The notes under the pieces are model-generated. The model saw nothing but the letters and a program-made list of their open reading frames with translations, was not told where the DNA came from and searched no databases. A DNA stretch of 6,106 nt from Balneolaceae bacterium (lineage in GTDB: Bacteria > Bacteroidota > Rhodothermia > Balneolales > Balneolaceae). Every line of letters starts with the position of its first letter. Within the stretch, counting starts at the first letter, position 1. Location of the stretch: positions 1-6,106 of the forward strand of contig PWFZ01000220.1 of the NCBI GenBank assembly GCA_003555185.1. Reading direction: 5' to 3'. The position numbers were made by a program, and so were the translations under genes. Below are positions 1-6,106 of this stretch, in pieces.

Positions 1-1
1 A

Positions 2-34
2 ACCTTGAACCCTGCACCCTGCCCCTAACCTTGC
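2..34. repeat. C-rich degenerate heptamer repeat at the 3' end of the desaturase gene
   Basis: On the plus strand the heptamers ACCTTGA (2-8), ACCCTGC (9-15) and ACCCTGC (16-22) follow one another. After five bases (CCCTA, 23-27) comes ACCTTGC (28-34). The array is one strand C-rich and starts at or before the window edge. It covers the desaturase stop codon (25-27) and its last two codons, Q491 and G492. Copy number and full extent are unknown because the window cuts it off. Confidence 0.6.
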
Positions 35-1503
35 CTATCCAGAATTTGCATAGCATTAAACGCTGACTGAATAACCAACGGAATTCCACCCCCGGGGTGA
101 GTGCTTCCACCCACTAAATAGAGGTTCTCGAATTCGCGTAATTTATTTCTTGGGCGCAAAAATGCTGAGAATGTACTATTTGATGAAGTGCCGTAAATGC
201 TGCCTTTATTGGAACCGTATTTTTTATAGAAATCGAGTGGAGTGATGACATCTTCGGTTTGAATAGATTTTCTTAGTCCATCGAGCCCACGTGCTTCAAG
301 TTCATTAATTACATGATCCCGATACGTCTTTTCACGGTGATTCCAATCCTGATTTTTTGCCAGATAAGGTGAATTTACAAGAATAAATAGGTTGGAACCA
401 GCCTTTGGGGCATGTGCGGTATCTGTGTAGGAGGTGTTTGCCACGTAAATTGTTGGATCATCAGGAAGAGTTTTATCCTGAAAAATATGAGTAAACTCTT
501 TCTCGTAATCATCAGAAAAGAAAATATTATGATGCTTCAGCTGATCCCACTTTTTGTCACACCCCAGCATAAGGACAAATCCGGAACATGAAGGCTCAAG
601 ATTTTGCTGGCGGCGACGTTTCCCATTCGTTACGCTATTGGGAGAAATCAGGTGAAGAATAGTTTCAGTAGCATCAGAATTAGCAACAATGAGATCTGCG
701 TTTACGCGTTTACCATCCGATAATTTTATCGCTTTAACCCTGTTGCTATCCGATAAAATAGAAGTCACTGTCTGACCATATTCTATCGTTACGCCCAGTA
801 ACAATGCAAGCTTTTCCAAAGAGGCAGCGATTCCATAAAGCCCCCCTTTTACGTAATATCCACCCTGATTGAGTTCTACATGGGGTATTACATTCAGTGT
901 GGCAGGAGCCTGGAACGGAGAAGACCCGTTATAGGTGGTAAAGCGTTTAAAGAATTTTCGTAAATAGGGAGAACAAAATGACTGGTCTACTTTCTTTGAA
1001 ACAGTTGAAAAAGCATTGATAGATAAAACATCAGCCCATTTTAACTTTTTTAAATCTGAAAGTTCGTTCAGCGGATTGAAAAGAAAAGCATCCGAGGTTT
1101 TATCGTACAGCTCTTCAGAATGGTTTAAAAAGGATCGATACGCCTCTGCATCTTCAGGGGCAAAATGACGGATTTGTTCAACCGTTTTGTCCTGATCAGC
1201 AAAGTTATCAAACACAACGCCATCTTTATAGAAATAGCGGCAGAGTGGGTCGGGTTCAACCAGGGATAAATAATCATGAAGGTCCTGACCGCACTCCTTA
1301 AATAATTTCTCTAAGAGAAAAGGCATGGTTAGCAGACTGGGACCGGTATCGAATCTGAATCCGCCCGATTCCCATTGCTGCATTTTGCCTCCCGGACAAC
1401 CATTTTTTTCAAAAATGGTTACATCCCAGCCTTTATTTGCCAGAAGGGATGCCGTTGCCAGACCACCAATCCCGGCACCTATAACAATTGCTTTCTTCGC
1501 CAT
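25..1503 (-). CDS. CrtI/CrtD-family FAD-dependent carotenoid desaturase (phytoene desaturase family)
   Basis: This 492-residue protein belongs to the carotenoid desaturase family, flavoenzymes that add double bonds to acyclic carotenes at the membrane. The N-terminus carries the dinucleotide-binding fold: GAGIGG at residues 9-14 and the FAD-ribose acidic residue E32 in VTIFEKN, followed by PGGK at 37-40. A GPSLLTMP motif lies at 54-61, a KGG segment at 219-221 and the second FAD-contact stretch ADLIVANSDA at 269-278. Residues 460-480 match the bacterial phytoene dehydrogenase C-terminal signature (LVGGSTHPGGG). Length is normal for the family. The start is chosen because the Rossmann strand begins at residue 5. 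The FRFDTGPSLLTMP region and the EPDPLCRYFYKDG stretch look more like 1-hydroxycarotenoid 3,4-desaturase (CrtD) than like the flavobacterial CrtI I remember, but substrate cannot be fixed from sequence. No other carotenoid gene is visible. It lies 94 bp after the methyltransferase gene, with no Shine-Dalgarno. Its last codons overlap a C-rich repeat. Confidence 0.9.
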   Translation of the reverse strand: MAKKAIVIGAGIGGLATASLLANKGWDVTIFEKNGCPGGKMQQWESGGFRFDTGPSLLTMPFLLEKLFKECGQDLHDYLSLVEPDPLCRYFYKDGVVFDNFADQDKTVEQIRHFAPEDAEAYRSFLNHSEELYDKTSDAFLFNPLNELSDLKKLKWADVLSINAFSTVSKKVDQSFCSPYLRKFFKRFTTYNGSSPFQAPATLNVIPHVELNQGGYYVKGGLYGIAASLEKLALLLGVTIEYGQTVTSILSDSNRVKAIKLSDGKRVNADLIVANSDATETILHLISPNSVTNGKRRRQQNLEPSCSGFVLMLGCDKKWDQLKHHNIFFSDDYEKEFTHIFQDKTLPDDPTIYVANTSYTDTAHAPKAGSNLFILVNSPYLAKNQDWNHREKTYRDHVINELEARGLDGLRKSIQTEDVITPLDFYKKYGSNKGSIYGTSSNSTFSAFLRPRNKLREFENLYLVGGSTHPGGGIPLVIQSAFNAMQILDRQG

Positions 1504-1597
1504 GAATAGTACGTAGTGTTTTTATTTAGTAAAGGAACTCAAAATATTCCGTAAGCGAAAGAGCTGCTTATGACTACCTATTTTATGCCAACATTAT

Positions 1598-3010
1598 TTA
1601 GTTTTCAATCCGTGTTAATTTTGCAACCGCCTCAATATGGTATGTCTGTGGAAACATATCCACAGGCTGAACTTTTTCCACTTTATAAACTTCTTTAAGT
1701 TCTTTTAAATCGCGTGCCATGGTTGATGGATTACAGCTCACGTAAACCAGCGTCGGAACGTTTAGTTCTGCTAATTTTTTTACTACATCCGGATGCATGC
1801 CCGATCTCGGTGGATCAGTGATGATAACATCAGGTTCAGGTTGATTGTTCAGAAAATCTTCGTTGAACGTGTCTTTCATATCGCCAAGCACGAAATCAAC
1901 ATTCTCTACATTGTTCTCTCCGGCATTGAATTTCGCATTTTTAATAGCTACATCAACCAGCTCTATTCCCACTACTTTGTTAGCAAGCTTACTCATATAC
2001 AGGCTCAAGGTTCCCACGCCGCAATAGAGGTCGAACAACACGTCGTCGGGCTGCAGATCGGCAAATTCAAGCGCTACATCGTAAAGCTTTTCAGCCTGTG
2101 CGGTATTGGTTTGGAAAAATGCATTGGGATGAATTTTAAAAGTATATTCCCCAATATTATCCACGATAAATCCCGGACCGTGCAGCACGTGTTCGTAGCG
2201 TCCAATAGCCGTGGGATTGGTTTGATCATTTACATTATTCACAATCGTTGTAATGCCCGGAAATTTTTCAAGCAGGGCAGAGGCAAGTTTTTTCATAAGT
2301 GGCTGATCATCCTGGTAGGTAACCAGATTCACCATAAAATCATCAGTATGATGCGAATTCCTGATCATAAGGTGACGCATAAACCCTTCTTTCTTGAATG
2401 TATCAAAAGCGGGGATGTCATTTTCGAGGCAAAAGCTTCGAACAAAGTCTAAAATCTCAAAGGATTTGGGGTCTTGCAGGTGGCACTCGTTTAGATTCAA
2501 AATCTTATCAAACCGTCCGGGAGCATGCAGACCGGCTGAAAAACCGGAATCATCTACAAATTCTTCCTGACTGATCTCCTCCGTAGTGAGCCATCGCCTT
2601 GTACCGAAGCTGTACTCCATCTTGTTACGGTAATAGAAATCCTCGTCGCAGCCTATAATAGTCTGTACAATATCGGGATCGAGGTCTGCAATCCGTTCGA
2701 TATGATCCCTCACATGCTGCTCCTTAAACTTAATCTGTTCTGCATAGGGGATATGTTGCCATGTACAGCCGCCACAGGTATTAGCATGCGAACAACGCGG
2801 TTTGATGCGGATAGATGAGGGCTCAAGAATCTCAAGAATTTTTGCCTCGCGAAACTTTTTCTTCTTTTTGGTAATCATCGCCCTGATTTTATCCCCCGGG
2901 GCAGTTCCGGGAATAAAAACGGCCAGCCCGTCTGCTTTTGCGACTCCCTTTCCTTTAAATGCTGTTGATTCTACAGTTAACTCTACTTCACTTCCTTTCT
3001 TTAGTGCCAT
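1598..3010 (-). CDS. rlmD: 23S rRNA (uracil-C5)-methyltransferase, RlmD/RumA type
   Basis: This 470-residue SAM-dependent enzyme makes 5-methyluridine in RNA. By family it most likely acts on 23S rRNA (U1939 in E. coli numbering) in the cytoplasm. Residues 1-62 form a TRAM RNA-binding domain, with a run of five lysines at 48-52. The 4Fe-4S cysteines are C73, C79 and C82 (C-x5-C-x2-C) plus C176, the RlmD-class arrangement. The C82-C176 spacing is longer than in E. coli RlmD, which explains part of the extra length over about 430 residues. The methyltransferase core has FFQTN, SAM motif DLYCGVGT at 327-334, DPPRSG at 399-404, nucleophile C426 in VSCNP, and the likely general base E460 in HIEAVA. 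All catalytic positions look intact. The ATG shares its first base with the stop of the upstream cNMP-fold gene (TAATG), so translation is probably coupled. Exact target (U1939, U747 or both, as in RlmCD enzymes) is not settled by sequence. A tRNA target is less likely because the Fe-S site is present. Confidence 0.92.
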   Translation of the reverse strand: MALKKGSEVELTVESTAFKGKGVAKADGLAVFIPGTAPGDKIRAMITKKKKKFREAKILEILEPSSIRIKPRCSHANTCGGCTWQHIPYAEQIKFKEQHVRDHIERIADLDPDIVQTIIGCDEDFYYRNKMEYSFGTRRWLTTEEISQEEFVDDSGFSAGLHAPGRFDKILNLNECHLQDPKSFEILDFVRSFCLENDIPAFDTFKKEGFMRHLMIRNSHHTDDFMVNLVTYQDDQPLMKKLASALLEKFPGITTIVNNVNDQTNPTAIGRYEHVLHGPGFIVDNIGEYTFKIHPNAFFQTNTAQAEKLYDVALEFADLQPDDVLFDLYCGVGTLSLYMSKLANKVVGIELVDVAIKNAKFNAGENNVENVDFVLGDMKDTFNEDFLNNQPEPDVIITDPPRSGMHPDVVKKLAELNVPTLVYVSCNPSTMARDLKELKEVYKVEKVQPVDMFPQTYHIEAVAKLTRIEN

Positions 3011-3012
3011 TA
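3008..3012 (-). other. TAATG stop/start overlap between the cNMP-fold gene and rlmD
   Basis: Read on the minus strand, the TAA stop of the upstream gene and the ATG of the methyltransferase share one A at position 3010. The bases before the ATG (CCAACCTGATTA) contain no Shine-Dalgarno sequence. The overlap fits re-initiation by the terminating ribosome and fixes both gene ends. Coupling itself is inferred. Confidence 0.85.
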
Positions 3013-3564
3013 ATCAGGTTGGGTTGACTTTTTATTTCCGTAATGTGTATCGAATTGAATTTGAAATGCGGTCTTGGTATCGGTTACTTCACAAAGTTTT
3101 CTCATTGTCAGTTCCAGCTGCTTCATGGCTACTGACGATATTGCTTCCAAAAATTTTACTGCCGTTTCGGGGTGACGCTTTTTAAGTGTTTCAAAGTCAG
3201 GCTTGAAAAAACCAAGCAGGGTGCAGTCTGTCAGACACCGTGCAGATGACATTCTTCGCAAGTCATAACCCAGAGACATCGAGCCAAAATCATCAGGAGC
3301 GGACAGATCATAGGTAATTTGATCAGCCTCTGGATCTTTTTGATTATTGACAACCTTGAGCTGAACTTCACCTTCTTCAATGAAATACATGCCAGTACCG
3401 GGATCGTTCTGATAAAAGATGTACTCATCCGCCTTGTACTTGCGCCTGTGACAAAGCTGGAGAAATTCATATCGTTCAGTGATGGAAAATTCAGACAGAA
3501 AAGACGATTTAAAAATCATGTTTGTCTGATTTTTGATCGTTTGCAGTTTGCCTTTACTCTTCAT
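3010..3564 (-). CDS. Stand-alone cyclic-nucleotide-binding-fold (Crp/Fnr-like sensor domain) protein without HTH
   Basis: This 184-residue cytoplasmic protein consists of little more than one cNMP-binding (double-stranded beta-helix) domain. The domain starts near residue 17 (FKSSFLSEFSITERYEF), continues through the turn DPGTGMYFIEEGEVQL at 54-69, and reaches the phosphate-binding cassette region FGSMSLGYDLRRMSSAR at 93-109. After it come LLGFFKPDFETL (116-127), a helix to about residue 160, and a short polar tail. In cAMP-binding members the cassette reads roughly FGEL then PRAA. Here the ribose-contacting Glu is Ser95, while an Arg (R104) is kept. Canonical cAMP binding is therefore doubtful. 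No helix-turn-helix follows, so it is not a complete Crp/Fnr regulator. M16 is an alternative start just before the domain, but M1 gives the tight 11-bp spacing to the Omp85 gene. Neither start has a Shine-Dalgarno. It is wedged between the Omp85 gene and rlmD in one apparent operon. The ligand and partner are unknown. Confidence 0.87.
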   Translation of the reverse strand: MKSKGKLQTIKNQTNMIFKSSFLSEFSITERYEFLQLCHRRKYKADEYIFYQNDPGTGMYFIEEGEVQLKVVNNQKDPEADQITYDLSAPDDFGSMSLGYDLRRMSSARCLTDCTLLGFFKPDFETLKKRHPETAVKFLEAISSVAMKQLELTMRKLCEVTDTKTAFQIQFDTHYGNKKSTQPD

Positions 3565-3575
3565 AGGATCGTGTT

Positions 3576-5966
3576 TTAAAATGAGTGTCCAATTCCAAAG
3601 CTGAATCGGGGACGTGAATTATTAAACCAGCCTTCTTCAAGGTCATGGATACGATACGTTAAATCAAACCTTACAACAAGAAATTCAAAATCGAAACGAA
3701 GGCCGAGTCCCGATCCAACCGCAATTTGATTATAAAATTTGTTAAAATAAAATCGTCCTTCATCCAATAATTCATCATCATCCTGATCGAGGAGGGATGT
3801 GCGCTGACCATACCATATATTTCCTGCATCGGTATGCCAGGCAAGCTGCCAGTCTGTGTTTAAGAAATCCCTGAGAAACGTTTGTCTGAACTCTTTAAAT
3901 GCAGCCAGTTTTATCTCTCCACCGGGTACTGCAGGCGTTCCTGTAATTCCTCCGGGTCCTAATTCGAAAGGCGCCCATCCGCGAATGTCGTTACTTCCTC
4001 CGGCAAAAAACCGGCGGTTTAAAGGAATAGAACGGCTATCAAAAATTGGCTGCGAAAAACCGGTAAAACTTCTTGCCGCAAACACAAGACTTGGCGACAG
4101 TTCAAGGTATCTTCTGAAGTCAGCTGAAAATTTTATAAACCGACTGTACTGTAATTCGTTAGATGATAGGTTAAATGGCGGTGGCAGAGATTGGTCGACG
4201 GTTCCGGGGTTGGAAATATATCTGTCGATCAGGTAAGGTATATTACCACCGATTGCAGCAGATAATTCTGTTGAAAACCCGCTGGCTCTTTTAATTAAAT
4301 CCACATCCCGGTTACGGATCGTATACCGAATGATGGAAGAAACCTGTGGCCGGAAATCCTCTTCAATTCGCTGAAACTCAATGGATTGCTCGCCAAATTC
4401 ATCAATCAGATTTTGGCGGAACTGTGCCGATGGGTCGGTATCAATGATATCTACTTCAATTAAATCGAATAAGCTTGTAAGTTTATCGGAATGAGTTACT
4501 TCGTATCGCAGGTTGAACCTGATATCAGAATTAATTCTGAAAAATAGCTGATCTGACTGACTGTATGTAAGAGCATAACGGGTTCTTGAACTCTGCACCC
4601 AAGATCGGTTTTGAAAGGTTTGCAAAGGGAAATTAAGCCTTGGGACGGTATATTCTGCGCGAACCTCATAGCTTTGGAAAAATGTTGCTCCGGATCTTGT
4701 TGTGCGGCCTGTTTCCGGATCCTGTGGCGAAATTTCAGTGATTGTCCCCGCCGGTACATATTCGAAACTGGTATTTACACCCAGTGAAAAATTATCGGCT
4801 CTGCCTCGCAAATTGTTGTTGTTGTAGTTGATTCCAAAACCTGTACCAAAACCATAACGTCTCATACCAAAAAGTTCTGCGCGAATGGAGTGCTTTGGGA
4901 TGGACTGAAGGTCGATATACACCGGTATTTCGCTTCTGGAATAATCAGGTGAACTGCCATCTTCATTTAAGCCAAATCGATTTGTTAGAAAGATGCCCAG
5001 ATTTTGAAAAGCATTTACACTTCGAATATATGCGGATTGATCAAATGATTCACCAGGTTTAAACGCAATTTGTTCGTATAAAAGACTAAATCTCGTTTGA
5101 GCACTTTCCTGCTTATCTATATAAATAGAATAGCCGGGCATAGTATGTTCCTCATCCGAAATCTGGCGAGACTCTTCATACTCATCACTTATGTCCGGTC
5201 CTGCAAGTCTTATATGTACATCACCAAACGTGTATAACTGTCCCGGATTGATTGAGTACAATACATCGTAGGTGTTTTCCTCATCGGCAATAGGTTTTAC
5301 CAATGCCAGGACCGAGTCACGCTGAACGGATGCAAAACCGTTATTTTTAAGAAAGTTTACAATTCGTGTTTGTTCGGTGCGCAGATCAGCTACGCGATAG
5401 AAACGATCTGTAGAAAATGTGGAATCATTCTTCATATCGGTGCCGAATTCGCTATCACTGTAAAAGTCCGGCAGCTTATATTCGTCCTCAAAGTCCGGCC
5501 AGCCTCTGTACGAGACGGATCGTATTTTTGACCTTGGTCCTTCTTCGATTATAAATGAAACTTCAACTCTATCCGGCCTGTACTCAATGATAGACGTATC
5601 AACGGATGCTTCAAAATACCCAAGATTTTGGTAATAGGTACTGATGCGGTCTATATCTGTGGAAACAACTTCACGGTTCAGATATGCAGGGGATTCACCC
5701 ACGCCAATGGCCTGGTGAATGTAGTACCAGGGGGTAAATCGGGGAATACCTAAAAACTCACGATTATTTTGCGTTCTCACCAATCGTTTTAGAGTTCCGT
5801 TCCCCACATCACTGTTACCTGAAAAGCGAACAACCCGCACGACTTTATCAGTCTCGGCGGATTGTATCTCATTATTAACTTGAGCACTACTTTCCTGATG
5901 ATTGAGAGACAAAAAAAGAAAAGAAATAAAAAAAGCTATAAACAGACGAACACGAATTGATGTCAT
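3576..5966 (-). CDS. BamA/TamA (Omp85) family outer-membrane protein
   Basis: This 796-residue protein belongs to the family that inserts beta-barrel proteins into, or moves polypeptides across, the outer membrane. Residues 1-28 are a signal peptide: positive N-terminus, hydrophobic core at 8-20, likely cleavage after SSA before Q29. No lipobox cysteine is present, so it is not a TamL-type lipoprotein. Three POTRA-like units follow at about 43-143, 144-242 and 243-358, recognised by VVRFSGNSD, the YYQNLGYF and FLKNNGF helix ends, and the EEGP, NPGQLY and KPGESF junctions. The barrel runs from about 360 to the end. It carries the Omp85 loop-6 motif in FAGGSNDIRGW (R662-G663) and ends in a terminal Phe (FSFGIGHSF). 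Three POTRAs resemble TamA more than five-POTRA BamA, but the roughly 435-residue barrel is longer than that of E. coli TamA, which implies long loops. One loop is strongly acidic (727-736). An essential BamA role cannot be excluded. No Shine-Dalgarno precedes the ATG; an inverted repeat ends 13 nt upstream. Confidence 0.93.
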   Translation of the reverse strand: MTSIRVRLFIAFFISFLFLSLNHQESSAQVNNEIQSAETDKVVRVVRFSGNSDVGNGTLKRLVRTQNNREFLGIPRFTPWYYIHQAIGVGESPAYLNREVVSTDIDRISTYYQNLGYFEASVDTSIIEYRPDRVEVSFIIEEGPRSKIRSVSYRGWPDFEDEYKLPDFYSDSEFGTDMKNDSTFSTDRFYRVADLRTEQTRIVNFLKNNGFASVQRDSVLALVKPIADEENTYDVLYSINPGQLYTFGDVHIRLAGPDISDEYEESRQISDEEHTMPGYSIYIDKQESAQTRFSLLYEQIAFKPGESFDQSAYIRSVNAFQNLGIFLTNRFGLNEDGSSPDYSRSEIPVYIDLQSIPKHSIRAELFGMRRYGFGTGFGINYNNNNLRGRADNFSLGVNTSFEYVPAGTITEISPQDPETGRTTRSGATFFQSYEVRAEYTVPRLNFPLQTFQNRSWVQSSRTRYALTYSQSDQLFFRINSDIRFNLRYEVTHSDKLTSLFDLIEVDIIDTDPSAQFRQNLIDEFGEQSIEFQRIEEDFRPQVSSIIRYTIRNRDVDLIKRASGFSTELSAAIGGNIPYLIDRYISNPGTVDQSLPPPFNLSSNELQYSRFIKFSADFRRYLELSPSLVFAARSFTGFSQPIFDSRSIPLNRRFFAGGSNDIRGWAPFELGPGGITGTPAVPGGEIKLAAFKEFRQTFLRDFLNTDWQLAWHTDAGNIWYGQRTSLLDQDDDELLDEGRFYFNKFYNQIAVGSGLGLRFDFEFLVVRFDLTYRIHDLEEGWFNNSRPRFSFGIGHSF

Positions 5967-5979
5967 GGTTTAAATATAT

Positions 5980-6006
5980 TGTAATACCGCACCGAGCGGT
6001 ATTACA
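5980..6006. repeat. Perfect 11-bp inverted repeat (5-nt spacer) upstream of the Omp85 gene
   Basis: The arms TGTAATACCGC (5980-5990) and GCGGTATTACA (5996-6006) are exact reverse complements around the spacer ACCGA. It sits in the 77-bp gap between the upstream gene's stop and the Omp85 ATG. Transcribed leftward, it would form a stable hairpin ending 13 nt before the ATG. The following bases (AATATATTTAAACC) are AT-rich but give no proper U-tract, so a standard intrinsic terminator is doubtful. It could be an mRNA hairpin that limits read-through or shapes translation, or a binding site for a dimeric protein. The repeat is directly seen; its role is inferred. Confidence 0.65.
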
Positions 6007-6043
6007 GAAGGTAAATTAATGGCTTACTTATAGCAGTGATTGA

Positions 6044-6106
6044 CTAAACATCATCGTAATCGAAACCTTCATCCTCTTCACCATGGAAAAAATCTTCTTT
6101 TCGGAT
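6044..6106 (-). CDS. C-terminal end of an unidentified upstream gene (partial)
   Basis: The last 20 codons of an open frame enter from the right edge and stop with TAG at 6044-6046. The tail reads IRKEDFFHGEEDEGFDYDDV, with eight or more acidic residues and several aromatics. The reading frame is open to the window end, lies on the same strand as every other gene, and ends 77 bp before the Omp85 ATG, so a real gene end is plausible. The piece is too short to assign a family. A TamB-type partner would be a natural neighbour of a TamA-like gene, but nothing in these residues proves it, and a chance open frame cannot be excluded. Confidence 0.5.
   Translation of the reverse strand: MRKEDFFHGEEDEGFDYDDV

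Noticed and set aside
1398..1420. Perfect 10-bp inverted repeat AACCATTTTT / AAAAATGGTT with a 3-nt spacer
   Set aside because: It lies within the desaturase coding region over conserved residues (IFEKNG). The arms are mostly A/T runs, so coding constraint and chance explain it better than a regulatory site.
1550..1572. Weak inverted repeat CGTAAGC / GCTTATG between rlmD and the desaturase
   Set aside because: It has seven pairs including one wobble, a 9-nt loop and no T-tract, too weak to call a terminator.
1504..1597. Possible promoter for the desaturase in the 94-bp gap after rlmD
   Set aside because: TTGGCA and TTGAGT words and a TATTTTG word occur on the minus strand, but none has proper spacing to a second element of either the sigma70 or the Bacteroidota (TTTG / TAnnTTTG) type.
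1793..2452. 219-codon open frame on the plus strand opposite rlmD
   Set aside because: It lies wholly antisense to a well-supported enzyme gene. Its translation is rich in Ile, His and Lys with no recognisable domain, as expected for a shadow frame.
2802..3185. 127-codon plus-strand frame spanning the rlmD start and the cNMP-fold gene
   Set aside because: It is antisense to two real genes. Its hydrophobic look (LVIIALILSPG) comes from reading the lysine-rich and acidic codons of rlmD backwards.
3856..4236. 126-codon plus-strand frame inside the Omp85 gene
   Set aside because: It is antisense to a conserved barrel region that includes the IRGW motif, and no family is recognisable.

Overview
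The window looks like ordinary chromosomal DNA from a Bacteroidota/Balneolota-type (FCB group) Gram-negative bacterium. Three things point that way: an Omp85-family outer-membrane assembly protein, a CrtI/CrtD-type carotenoid desaturase of the flavobacterial flavour, and four complete genes whose start codons all lack a Shine-Dalgarno sequence. The last is typical of that group. The taxonomic placement is inference from protein character and base composition, not from a marker gene.

All supported genes are on the minus strand, so transcription runs from right to left. At the right edge are the last 20 codons of an unidentified gene with a very acidic C-terminus (6044-6106). A 77-bp gap follows and holds a perfect 11-bp inverted repeat. 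Next comes a 796-residue BamA/TamA-type outer-membrane protein with a signal peptide, three POTRA-like domains and a beta-barrel (3576-5966). After 11 bp comes a 184-residue stand-alone cyclic-nucleotide-binding-fold protein without a DNA-binding domain (3010-3564). It overlaps by one base (TAATG) an RlmD-type 23S rRNA m5U methyltransferase with an intact Fe-S cluster site and catalytic residues (1598-3010). After a 94-bp gap comes the CrtI/CrtD-family desaturase (25-1503). Its last codons run into a C-rich heptamer repeat at the left edge.

The Omp85 protein, the cNMP-fold protein and the methyltransferase are packed tightly enough to be one transcript. The desaturase may be read through from it or have its own promoter; I could not identify one. 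The functions (envelope biogenesis, a possible sensor or regulator, ribosome modification, pigment synthesis) do not form one obvious pathway. I see no CRISPR array, transposase, phage gene, tRNA or rRNA, and no convincing new multi-gene system. The items most worth a second look are the HTH-less cNMP-fold protein with a substituted ligand-binding motif, the inverted repeat just ahead of the Omp85 gene, and the heptamer repeat that reaches into the desaturase stop codon.
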